A stretch of 64,000 nucleotides of DNA from Tupaia tana. Its lineage: Eukaryota > Chordata > Mammalia > Scandentia > Tupaiidae. Of this stretch, positions 55,232-63,805 are shown piece by piece. The translations under genes and the position numbers were made by a program. The notes beneath the pieces were generated by a model, which was given only the letters and a program-made list of their open reading frames with translations, was not told the DNA's origin and made no database searches. The DNA is taken from positions 19,944,759 through 20,008,758 of the forward strand of contig JAKSZU010000026.1 in the NCBI GenBank assembly GCA_026018925.1, read 5' to 3'. Position 1 is the stretch's first letter, and each line of letters begins with the position of its first letter.

Positions 55232-55412
55232 GAGGCCAGCAGGTAGTACTGTGGTTAAGGTGCTGGGCTCCCACATAACCAAATGTGATTCGAGTCCCAG
55301 ACCTGGCAGCTTACTTTCTTTCTCCCCCCCCCCCCCCCCCCCGTCTCTCTCTCTGGTGAGCACACATGCCCTATAGTAAATTTTAAAAATAATACAATTA
55401 AATATTTTTTAA
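55232..55412 (+). mobile_element. type B/C hybrid SINE
   Basis: AGGCCAGCAGGTAGTACTGT head, a run of about 16 C, then CACACATGCCCTATAGT. AAATAGGGAAAATA flanks. Confidence 0.92.
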
Positions 55413-55696
55413 ATAGGGAAAATACTAATAAAAATTCAAAGTAAAGAAGAACATAACATGTTGTCCCCAGGGGAGCCTAAATGTGGCGAGTCTAACTGCT
55501 ACCCACTGACCAGAGACAAGCTCAGCTGCATAGTTTTTGTCAGACAGGCACATTTCGGTTTCTCCAGGCAGATCGAATAGGAATTTCTCCTAGAAGTGGA
55601 CTTCAAAGGGGCCACGGAGACAGGAAACAAAATGCGTGGCCAGCTTTCAGTGAGCGAGCAGTGCCACCCACTTCTCTTCTGGACCATGACTTGTGC

Positions 55697-55953
55697 TTTT
55701 TTTGGAGAGGCTTTTGCTGTAGGGTGTGTGCGCTCGCCAGAAAGACAGACAGAGACAGAGAGACAGAAAGCGAGAAATCACCCCCCAGGGGGGATGGCCA
55801 CGCCACAATCCCTTCTCCTCCATTCTCCTCTCGGGATCTTGGGCACGCACACACGCGCCCAGTATGAGTTTAAGCCACCGGATCTGGGACTCGAACCGTG
55901 GTCGACTACATGGGAGTCCAGCAACATAGCCATTACGCTAACTGCTGATCCCA
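55697..55953 (-). mobile_element. type A SINE with target duplication
   Basis: GGAGAGGCTTTTGCTGTAGG start. ACCATGACTTGTGCT and ACCATGTCTTGTGCT flank. Confidence 0.95.
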
Positions 55954-56074
55954 CCATGTCTTGTGCTGTTGAAAATTTCCTGTGATGCTCCTTTAACTTA
56001 CGCTCTCTCTCCTGATGCTATACTCCAGTGCCATGTCTTTGCTTCCTTCAGAAGAGGGCAGAAAGCGAAGGCTG

Positions 56075-56200
56075 AAAGTAATTCATGTACTCCTAACACA
56101 CGGTTTCCCCGTGTTTAAAGTAATTCATGTACTCCTAACACACGGTTTCCCCGTGTTTAAAGTAATTCATGTACTCCTAACACACGGTTTCCCCGTGTTT
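56075..56200. repeat. 42-bp tandem repeat, three identical copies
   Basis: Unit AAAGTAATTCATGTACTCCT, then AACACACGGTTTCCCCGTGTTT, three perfect copies. Each unit contains a small hairpin (ACACGG..CCGTGT). Intronic. Confidence 0.97.
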
Positions 56201-56329
56201 AAAGCGATGTGCCCCCGCGGATGCCAGCCTCCGCGTGGCTGCTTTCTAGTCGAGCTCCTCCCTGACGGTCCCAGCTGCCTGTGGATTCCAGGTTACTGTG
56301 CATTCTGAACCACAAGAATCCTGCCTGCC

Positions 56330-56495
56330 AGGGCGAGCCGGCATGACAGTTAAGGTGCTGAACTCCCACATGGTCCACCCTGGTTGGAGTCCCAGACCTG
56401 GCTTGCTTTCTCACTTTCTCTCTGTCTGTCTCTCTCTGGTGAGCATACGTACCCTATAGCAAATTTATAAAACTAATAATAATAAAATTAAGTAA
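56330..56495 (+). mobile_element. type B/C hybrid SINE
   Basis: GGGCGAGCCGGCATGACAGT head; GCATACGTACCCTATAGC end. Confidence 0.87.
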
Positions 56496-56496
56496 T

Positions 56497-56752
56497 TTTT
56501 TTTTTTGGTAGAGGTTTTTGCCTTAGGGCGCATGTGCTTGCCTGAGAGACAGACAATGGGAAGAAAAGTGAGAAATTATCTCAGGAGAATGGCCACACTG
56601 CAATCCCGTCTCCTCCATTCTCCTCCCAGGATCTTGGGCACACATGCACACGTGTCCCACATGAGTTTTGAGCTACCAGATCTAGGATTCAAACCACAGC
56701 AGGCCATGTGGGAGTCCAGTGACATAAGCACTACACCATCGGCTGGCCCCAT
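56497..56752 (-). mobile_element. type C SINE
   Basis: GAGGTTTTTGCCTTAGGGCG start, reversed head ATCGGCTGGCCCC. Confidence 0.92.
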
Positions 56753-56850
56753 AAACAATTCTTAAAAAAAAACAAAAACAAAGAAACAAATTGAGCTTGC
56801 CAGACTATATGCAAATTGGGAGTAACAGACTCTGACACAAAAACAGCCAA

Positions 56851-57112
56851 CTGCGGCTGGTCCTGCGGCCTAGTGGTTAAGGGAACCGACTCCCACATGG
56901 CTTACTGTGCATTCAAATCCCAGGCCCAGGAGTCTGAAAAATATGCTCTGTGTGTGTGTGTTTGTGTGCGCACGTGTCCCAAATCCTAACATGGCAGAAA
57001 AATGGAAGACAAGGGATTGTGGTGTGGCCACCTCCACTGCAAGGTGTTTTCTCCCTCTCCCTCTGCAGCAAGTGCATATACCCTCTGACTTACAAACCAA
57101 AGCAAAAAAACA
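56851..57112 (+). mobile_element. type C SINE, old variant
   Basis: GCGGCTGGTCCTGCGGCCTA head; GTGCATATACCCTCTGAC end. Confidence 0.87.
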
Positions 57113-57614
57113 ACCAACCATGGGATAGCTTAAAAATAAAATCCATAAAATGTGTTGTTTGATAACATCTATCCTGTGGACTATTTCGTCTGCTCAGTCT
57201 GATTTTTGCTTCCTGATCTGCAACTTTAATTGCTACTTTCCAGACTGCTGAGGTGCTTCTGCAATATAAAACATTATTTGCACCATTAATTTTAAAATAC
57301 AGAAATAATATTTAGGCGACTAAAATGTAAAAGATATAATTTACCAAAAACAAAATGAAAACTATAACTAGCAAAGCAAGTTCTTTTTCACCATGTTCCC
57401 CATGCAAAAGGATGTATCTCTAGGAGGAATGAAAAATACAAAAGGACTGAAACTAGGCTTAGCTTGGTAACTTATCTTTGATACGTTCTTACCACAGTTT
57501 GTAGACAACAAATACAAATTAGTAACTATGACACTATTCGAAGAAACAGGTAACCTAGGTAAATAAATTATTTTGATTTGCTGTTACATTAAAAAATAGC
57601 TACCCCATCCTTAC
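57113..57614. other. unique intron left of coding exon 1
   Basis: AT-rich DNA without recognisable repeats or genes. Confidence 0.6.
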
Positions 57615-57718
57615 CTATTAGTATTTAAGTTCAGTCCAAGAGAATGGGGAGAATTTTTAACATCAGATTCTACAGAGGATGAAGTTTTTTGTAAGGTGTT
57701 CACATCATAATCTTCCAT
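57615..57718 (-). CDS. MPHOSPH9: MPHOSPH9 coding exon 1 (start codon), residues 1-35
   Basis: Encodes MEDYDVNTLQKTSSSVES, then DVKNSPHSLGLNLNTN, and ends two bases into an Arg codon at a GTAAGG donor. The ATG has A at -3 and G at +4, a strong initiation context. The same exon carries about 156 bases of leader upstream, with an acceptor TTTTCAG before 57874. The N terminus matches the human MEDFDLVKTL start as I remember it. It is Ser/Asn-rich and predicted to be unstructured. Confidence 0.93.
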
Positions 57719-57874
57719 AGTGTACAGAAATTGTTAGTCTCTCTTATTTGAAAATAAAGGTTGTTTCACTGTTTGAAGAAACCGAATCCGAGTCATCTTC
57801 AGATGCTTCATCGTCTACCGGCATTTTCGGGTGCTAACATTCAGAACTTTGAAATAGCCTAGACCTCCCCGAGT
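57719..57874 (-). other. MPHOSPH9: MPHOSPH9 5' leader part of exon 2, with two uORFs
   Basis: The acceptor CATTCATTTTCAG ends at 57875 on the minus strand, preceded by a C/T-rich stretch. The leader holds two upstream ATGs. One opens a 10-codon frame (57840-57808) in weak context. The other opens a 26-codon acidic frame (57824-57744) with A at -3, ending 25 bases before the main ATG. Both are out of frame with the main ORF, so scanning ribosomes would meet them first. Confidence 0.75.
57744..57824 (-). CDS. upstream ORF of 26 residues in the MPHOSPH9 leader
   Basis: Reads MPVDDEASEDDSDSVSSN, then SETTFIFK and a stop. It is highly acidic and Ser-rich, with a hydrophobic end. It overlaps a shorter uORF and is out of frame with MPHOSPH9 (offset 106 bases). 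It may only be a translational brake. I cannot tell whether the peptide is conserved or made. Confidence 0.45.
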   Translation of the reverse strand: MPVDDEASEDDSDSVSSNSETTFIFK

Positions 57875-57989
57875 CTGAAAATGAATGGGGGGAAAATACT
57901 ACTATAAAAACCACTACACCTGACAACTGACTTTGGAAGCTCAGACTTCTTTCATATAAGTCTCCATTAAAGATAGCAACATTATTAGT

Positions 57990-58400
57990 GATGGCCCAAC
58001 TGCAGATACCATTCCCACCAATGGATGAATGGGTTAAAAACTGGACATAGCCATACAATGGACTATTAGTGGCCATGAGAAAGAATGATGCACAGACACC
58101 TGCTACCGTGTAGAGAAGAATGAAAGCATTATGCTAAGTGAACGGAGCCAGTCACAACAGACAATGTACAGTACGATTCCTCTTATCTGAAATATATACA
58201 ACAGGGAAATCCATACGGACAGAAAATAAATGAATGGTTGCCAGGGGCTGGGAGGAGGAGAGAATGGTAGTAACGGGAATGGATTTCTTTTATGGGGGAA
58301 TGAAAGTTCTAGAATGGCAGTGGTGATGGTTGTACGATCTTGTGAACATACACTAACATAATTATATACCTCGATGAAAAACCACAATAGGGTGATTTGC
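57990..58400 (+). mobile_element. L1 (L1M-type) 3' end
   Basis: Contains the familiar ancient L1 tail motifs: CATACAATGGACTATTA, ATTATGCTAAGTGAACGGAG, GGTTGCCAGGGGCTGGGAGG and GATGGTTGTACGATCTTGTG. Old and 5' truncated. Confidence 0.75.
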
Positions 58401-58419
58401 TAAAGTAGCATCATCTTTT

Positions 58420-58697
58420 TTTTTTTTTTTTTTTTTTTTTTGGGGAGAGGTTTTTCGCTATAGGGCGCGTGCGCTCGCCAGACAGACAGAGAGAGACATA
58501 GAGATAGAAAGCGAGAAATCACCCCCCAGGGGGGATGGTCACGCCGCAATCCCTTCTCCTCCATTCTCCTCTCGGGATCTTGGGCACGCACGCACACGCG
58601 CCCGGCGTGAGTTGTAAGCCACCGGGTCCGAGACGCGAACCGCGGTTGACTACGTGGGAGTCCAGCGACATAGCCATTACACTAACTGCTGGTTCCC
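58420..58697 (-). mobile_element. type A SINE, diagnostic young subfamily, 17-bp target duplication
   Basis: Reversed GAGTTGTAAGCCACCGGGTC, then CGAGACGCGAACC. AAGTAGCATCATCTTTT at 58403-58419 and 58698-58714. It lies right after the old L1 tail. Confidence 0.98.
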
Positions 58698-58749
58698 AAG
58701 TAGCATCATCTTTTTGAGGTAATAATTCAGAATTCTACGTTTAATAATC

Positions 58750-59551
58750 AAGACTCTACATAGAATCCCGCTGTGTGATAACCGGAACTCTTACACACCT
58801 TGTTCATTTATTTCTAGCTCTGCTTGTTGATTTACACAGGTCTAGAACTGAACTGCTTAACTTGGTATTAAAAAGACCCAAACCAAGTGGATGCTCCAGT
58901 CCTTGGCTGAGTGGCACTGACAGCAGCAGGAGCGCAGGATGCTCAGACTTGAGGAAGCCATGAACGCCCTCGAACTAGGCCCTGGAATGAAATGAAACCA
59001 GTTTCCAGCCCGTGGGACAGGGACCAGGATGTGCAGATTAGCTTTGAACACAGCTGGAGTGGTTCTGGCTGGAGAGCCCGAGGAGTTAAGGAAAAACCAG
59101 CTGTTTTTGGTTCTCTGCTTTTGCTGAGTCCTCATGTGAATATCTTTTTCTGAGGTTGCTAATGAAAGAATAAAGTTTTAAATCATAGTTCCTTGACATC
59201 TTGGTGGTGGGTTCGAGATAACAATTCAGACACCTCTGAAACACTACCACGGATGGCCCTTGACCTCAACCCTTGTTGAAAGCCCCCAAAGCTGGACAGA
59301 AGTCAAGTCCATTTATCTAGGGTCAAAAGGGTCTAGAAGCCAAGTCCTGAGATGCTGCCCTGAACCAAAAGCCCCTCGGCTTTTGGGAGATGTCATAATG
59401 TCTGGAAGTGACCTGGACTCTCATTCAAAGGCTGTACCTCTGTAATAGGTTAATATATCAAAAACCATTCCCAGTGCAGCAGTTTTGTATCCTTGTAATT
59501 TTTTTTGTAAAGTTCTTAATAAAAGACAGCTGGGTTTTCAAAAAAAAAAAA
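58750..59551 (+). pseudogene. probable processed retrocopy of an unidentified host gene
   Basis: A decayed frame reads KTQTKWMLQSLAEWH, a stop, then QQQERRMLRLEEAMNALE and LGPGMK before a stop at about 58990. A 3'-UTR-like stretch follows, with AATAAA at 59518-59523 and an A-run at 59540-59551. The layout (coding end, long UTR, polyadenylation signal, A-run) suggests reverse transcription of an mRNA. I do not recognise the parent gene, see no clear target duplication, and the 5' limit is uncertain. It lies in MPHOSPH9 intron 1 on the opposite strand. Confidence 0.5.
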
Positions 59552-60419
59552 GAGCCAAATAAAATGCTGCTGATGGCCTCCCCACTGGGTGGAAGTGCAT
59601 TCCACGGCCTTTTGTACTCTGTGAATGTATTGTTTCTTTAAAAATAAACTGTTTGCCAACCCAAGTAAAATTTTACTGAAGTTGGGTAGACAGAAGCAAA
59701 TTGACTATAACGAGTTAATCACATCTTGGAAAAATTCCTGCATTTAAAAAAAGAGTAAGAGAACAAGAGGGAAACAAGGGAAAAAAATCTTTGCTGCTCA
59801 CAAAATAAAAGTTTAGAGGGTGCAACAGAGGAAAATCTGGTATTCTGGTTCCCACTTTGGAGAGCAGGGTTTTTACAAAGAAAGGAAAATCAGCTCATCA
59901 AGGAGACTGCCTCAGGGACAGGTGTGAAAGCGGAGAACCGGACCTAACTACTTTCTCCCCAGGGGCTCAGCCCCTCACAACGCCCAACAAACGGGGAATT
60001 GAAACCGTCAGGGGCTGCCCCTTCCAACTGGCAACGGAAATCCCTGGATTCAAATCGCCCTGCCCTTTAAACCGGCAAAACACAAGTTCTCCAGGGAGGT
60101 GGATCTGCAGTCCCATCTATTATTTCTGAGGTCATCCGGATGCACTGAGATTGAGATGGAAAACTACTAGAAATTCGATGATACCTCTAACTGGGGGGCG
60201 AAGGGAGACACGTGAGAAACTAAAGCAAGAAAACAAAACAAAACAAAAAGACAGACAATGCAAAGAAAAATTTCTTTCTAAGTGATGGAAAAATGACTAT
60301 AATAGACATTTTTGTATCTCCTAGCAACAAGACATGATGCTTTGGTCTCCCCCCTCCCCAACCCCTAAGAAAAAAAGGGAGCTGGGGAGCAGGGGTGGCT
60401 GATTTCATAAAGTTAGGGG
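59552..60419. other. unassigned intron 1 DNA next to the CpG island
   Basis: Includes an AATAAA near 59644 that may belong to a longer retrocopied transcript, then unique DNA up to the island. Confidence 0.5.
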
Positions 60420-60898
60420 GCCGGGGGCCGAGGAGGGGATTCAGAGACGCGGAGGCCACACGCTCACAGCCAGAACTCAGTGGGCGGCGGGGGCTCTCGG
60501 GTCACCGCGGGAAGGCGAGCGAGGACCCACGCAGTCGCCTAGGCTACCCAGCAGAGGAGGCGAGGGGAAAGCCACCGCTTCGGCAACTACAACCGAAGGT
60601 AGCAGAAACCTTCGTCCAAAGGAAAAAGAAAATCCCACAAGCTTCCCACCCCTCGAGGAGGGCGCTCGACGATTGGGCCGCGCGGGTGTCACTCAAGGGC
60701 ACTGAGTCTAGAAGAGGCGCACGGCAGCCGCGAGAGCCCCCACACGCCAAAGGGCTCCGGTGGGCTCCGTCCTAGGGCCGCCGTTTCCCCTCACCCCGGC
60801 CCATCAGCACACTCAGGAGCCCGCTAAGACGATGTCGTCTAAGTCTCGTCCCCTGTCTCCCGCGGACGGCAGCTCCCCGCGGGCCGGCGGCAGCTTAC

Positions 60899-60945
60899 CT
60901 GGCTGCCGCTGTCAGAGCCGGGCGAGCTGCCTCTCGCGACCGTTA
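60899..60945 (-). other. MPHOSPH9: MPHOSPH9 non-coding exon 1
   Basis: A donor GCCAG|GTAAGC is read on the minus strand inside the CpG island. The 5' limit is a guess, placed about 40 bases downstream of a minus-strand CCAAT box at 60986-60990. No ATG is seen between it and the donor. Confidence 0.6.
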
Positions 60946-61189
60946 AACTCGAGCGAGCGTGCGCGCGCCCGGCGCCTCGCCTGCTATTGGCTGCTCAGAA
61001 GGGGGCGGAGACGGCCGAGCGCGGCGCGCACGTCGACTTCCGCTTTCCCTGGCGTGCAGCTCGAGCCAAAGAGGGCTGTCCGGCGCCTGGGCATGGGAGA
61101 AGGCGTGGCTGATGTCAGATCCTCTTCTCTGATTGGCTCTCTGGAACCAACCGCTGATGTGCGCGAAAGAAGCCTCAGCTGCTCGCCTG

Positions 61190-61336
61190 CGCAGTTAAGA
61201 CGAATGACTCGCAGGTGAGGGAAGCCGCGGCGGAGGTACGGCGCGTGCGCAGACCTGGGAGCGCGCTTGCTGTCCCTCTTCTGCGGTGATTCAGGCTCCC
61301 CAGGACTCTGCAGGCGGGAGGCCCATCTGAGACCAG
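61190..61336 (+). other. MTRFR: putative leader exon of the divergent neighbour, expected MTRFR
   Basis: The plus strand offers donors GCAG|GTGAGG (end 61214) and ACCAG|GTAAGC (end 61336). The second is close to consensus. In other mammals MTRFR (C12orf65, mitochondrial ribosome rescue release factor) lies head to head with MPHOSPH9. No MTRFR coding sequence is visible up to 64000, so the name rests on synteny alone, and the 5' end is estimated. Confidence 0.4.
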
Positions 61337-61520
61337 GTAAGCGTCGGCGGAGAAGCCAGGCACTCCTATGGCTGCTCACGAATAGAAAGAGGCTCGGAGG
61401 CCTGGACGCCGGAGTTTTTCCCGGCTTGCGATCCCGAGTCGCGCAACCACTTTTACTTGTGGCCCCCGCGGGCGACGAGGTGGAGCCGGCCCTGGTACTT
61501 GAACTAAGATGTCTCTGGTT

Positions 61521-61972
61521 ACTTTAGGGAGTCCGTCCGGGGGCTCCTCGGGCACTCGGTGCGGGAGGGGTAGTGGAGGAGAGCGACCACGACCTGCAGG
61601 AAACTGTCACGGAGGCCCGGGGAGAAATAGGACGGTCAGATGCTGCTTTAGGCCCGGCCCCTAGTAGGTGTCAGCACTGCTCTTGTGAGGCCGTTGGAAG
61701 GACCTGGGAACCCGCTTTCCTCCCTGCGGGCCCCCAGCTCGTCCCACACGCACTGTTCTGTCCACACCCTTCAGCCTAGGTAACCTTTAGGGTACCTCCC
61801 GCTCTTCGATTTCCTTCCAGGTGTCCCGACCCGCGGTAATAGGACTTCTCAGGCTCGAAGTACGGCGCTGAGAAGCCAGAACACAGATGCACTTGCCCTT
61901 GGAGTGACGGATCTGCTAGGAGGACTCTGTGTCATCTGAGCCTCCTAGGCCACCAAATTCCTTTTCAATAGT
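61521..61972. other. unassigned DNA right of the CpG island
   Basis: Moderately GC-rich. Probably the first intron of the divergent gene. No coding exon seen. Confidence 0.5.
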
Positions 61973-61986
61973 AAAAATTCAATCTC

Positions 61987-62243
61987 GGGGACCAGCAGTT
62001 GGTGTAATGGCTATGTCGCTAGACTCCCATGTAGTCGACCCCGGTTGGAATCCTGGACCCCGCGGCTTAAACTCCCGCTGGGCACGTGTGCTGCGTGCCC
62101 AAGATCCCAAGAGGAGAATGGAGGAGAAGGGATTGCGGCGTGACCATCCCCCTGGGGGGTGATTTCTCACTTTCTGTCTCTGTCTCTCTCTGTCTGTCTG
62201 GCAAGTACACGCGCCCTATAGCAAAAACCTCTCAAAAAAAAAA
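61987..62243 (+). mobile_element. type A SINE with target duplication
   Basis: GGGACCAGCAGTTGGTGTAA head. AAAAATTCAATCTC at 61973-61986 and 62244-62257. First SINE to the right of the CpG island. Confidence 0.97.
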
Positions 62244-62705
62244 AAAAATTCAATCTCATCCAAAACCTAGTCAGTGTGTGTAAGATACCGCGCTTATGTA
62301 AATCAAAACCTACCCCCTCTAATTGGGTTAATCCACCTTTCAGTATTATGCTCATGGAACACCTAGCCAAAACCAAATTATTTTTAAGTACACAGGTATG
62401 TTTCCAGTGGCCATATTTCAAGTCCCCCAGAGAACATTAATTTTATCACTAGTTTCCATGGCTCACAGGATTTATTATGTGAGACACTATAGACTCCTAA
62501 CACGCAAAGAATTGAGAAGTGTGAGTTCCTGAAACAGGTCTAACAGAGAAGTCCGTTTCCGTACAAGAAAAATAGTGACCCCTAAAATGAGTGCTAGTAA
62601 TTAGTCATTAACCAGCAAGAGGCACTGGTCATTGTTTCTGACTACGAGCTGGGATGTGCAGTGTGCACTTCGGACATGTGTATTCTGGGGGTTGGATGGT
62701 GTGAC

Positions 62706-62726
62706 TTATGTGTGTGTGTGTGTGTT
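62706..62726. repeat. (GT)n microsatellite
   Basis: A run of about nine GT dinucleotides in the region right of the promoter. Confidence 0.8.
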
Positions 62727-62873
62727 AATGCCTTCGTAAGCCTGCATGTTCAGCACCTCATACTGTAACAGTTACTGGTTAGCTCACCAATGTGGTGACG
62801 TTTTTCGGTAAGGTTGCTTGCACCATAGTTAGGTTTACCTCTTTGCTAGGCTCGTAGTTTTAAAAATGAAGGC

Positions 62874-63122
62874 CCAGAGCCAGCAGGTGACATGGAAGTT
62901 AAGGTGCTGGATCGTACGTGGCCAGCAGTTTAAGTTCCAGTCGCAGCAACTTGACAATTACATGGGGTGTGGTACGTGCATGCCCAAAATCCTGAAAGGG
63001 GAATGGAGACAGGATTGTGGCATGGCTGTCCCCCAGGGGATGATTTCTCACTTGCCCCCCACTCTCTCCCTGTCTTTCTCTGGCAAGTGCACGTGCCCTA
63101 TAGCAAAAATAAACACATAAAT
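62874..63122 (+). mobile_element. type C SINE
   Basis: AGAGCCAGCAGGTGACATGG head, ACGTGCCCTATAGCAAAAAT end. Confidence 0.9.
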
Positions 63123-63364
63123 TCGGGCCCATTTACAGTGACGTGTGCTGGTCAGCTCTGGAGAGCAGCCAATCTAAAAACATGTGATTAGAACATGTGG
63201 CCTGTAGACATGCAGACAGGCCCTTCCATAAGCTACTCTAGCAGGGCTATGAGAAGCATCTACATACGGAAGCAGTGCCTGCCTGCTATCAATGGTTGTC
63301 TTCCTGTTGTTGTACACTGTTCCTTGGCCGACCCAGGGAACATGGGAGGCCTGGGTCGACTCCT

Positions 63365-63470
63365 GGCCCTCCCTCACAAGCCAGGGTGATTATATGTGCC
63401 TGTGGTCTCCACTACTGAGGGGCTAGGTGGGAGGGTCGCACCATGGAGACCCTATCTAAAAATAAACTCA
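63365..63470 (+). mobile_element. 7SL-like fragment
   Basis: TGTGCCTGTGGTCTCCACTA, GGCTAGGTGGGAGGGTCGC and GGAGACCCTATCTAAAAATA have the layout of a 7SL SINE right part plus an A-rich tail. Confidence 0.5.
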
Positions 63471-63805
63471 GTGGCAATTGTTGTTGACTAATAGCACTGG
63501 ACCGAAGAAATGCCTTTTCCCAAGATTCATAACAGATAAAATGTAATATTTAAAGTCCAAAGAATTATTTCTATTGAAAATGGACATAGATAGGCTCCAA
63601 AAATCAAGCAAACGCGTTAAGTGTAATAACTGTGTCATCTAACCAACTGCCTCCTCCATGCTAGAGCTTTTGGGTTCAGGGCCTTTACAATGGGTGATTA
63701 CCTTCTGACTCGATTATAAAGCCAAGTTGCTCAAGCTCTTTGTCTTGATGGCTTCCATGTGACAGTCTAGACTGGAGATCAGGCTGTTCAGTAATAGTGA
63801 TTGGG

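Larger units (their letters stand above)
1..60945 (-). other. MPHOSPH9: MPHOSPH9 gene, all but its last exon
   Basis: This span covers a non-coding first exon and 22 coding exons; the final exon lies left of position 1. Known role: MPP9 sits at the distal end of the mother centriole with the KIF24 and CP110-CEP97 cap, restrains ciliogenesis and is removed after TTBK2 phosphorylation. Seen here: the exon phases join without a break into 1147 codons, beginning MEDYDVNTLQKTSSSVES and reaching LSRMPSPGARATLQTRLHQ. Serine-rich, low-complexity segments occupy about residues 1-590 and 850-1040, and a heptad-like coiled coil occupies about 593-800. From memory the human protein is about 1183 residues and ends with EALEDRLERINRELG and onward, so one short exon is missing. 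No stop or frameshift was found in the exons, so the gene looks functional. Confidence 0.95.
60420..61520. promoter_or_regulatory. CpG-island bidirectional promoter (MPHOSPH9 / probable MTRFR)
   Basis: Dense CpG contrasts with the CpG-poor introns. It contains CCAAT boxes (read on minus at 60986-60990, and the ATTGG core at 61132-61136), a GC box GGGGGCGG at about 61001-61008, an ETS-like ACTTCCGC near 61036 and an NRF1-like GCGCGTGCGCAG near 61240. No TATA box is seen. Splice donors point outward on both strands, the hallmark of a divergent housekeeping promoter. Confidence 0.8.
62258..63364. other. unassigned DNA with one SINE
   Basis: A (GT)n tract and the type C SINE at 62874. No match to the MTRFR coding sequence as I remember it. 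Confidence 0.5.

Noticed and set aside
60760-61379. 152-codon plus and 131-codon minus frames in the CpG island
   Set aside because: High GC removes stop codons. They cross the promoter and both putative leader exons and have no conserved content.
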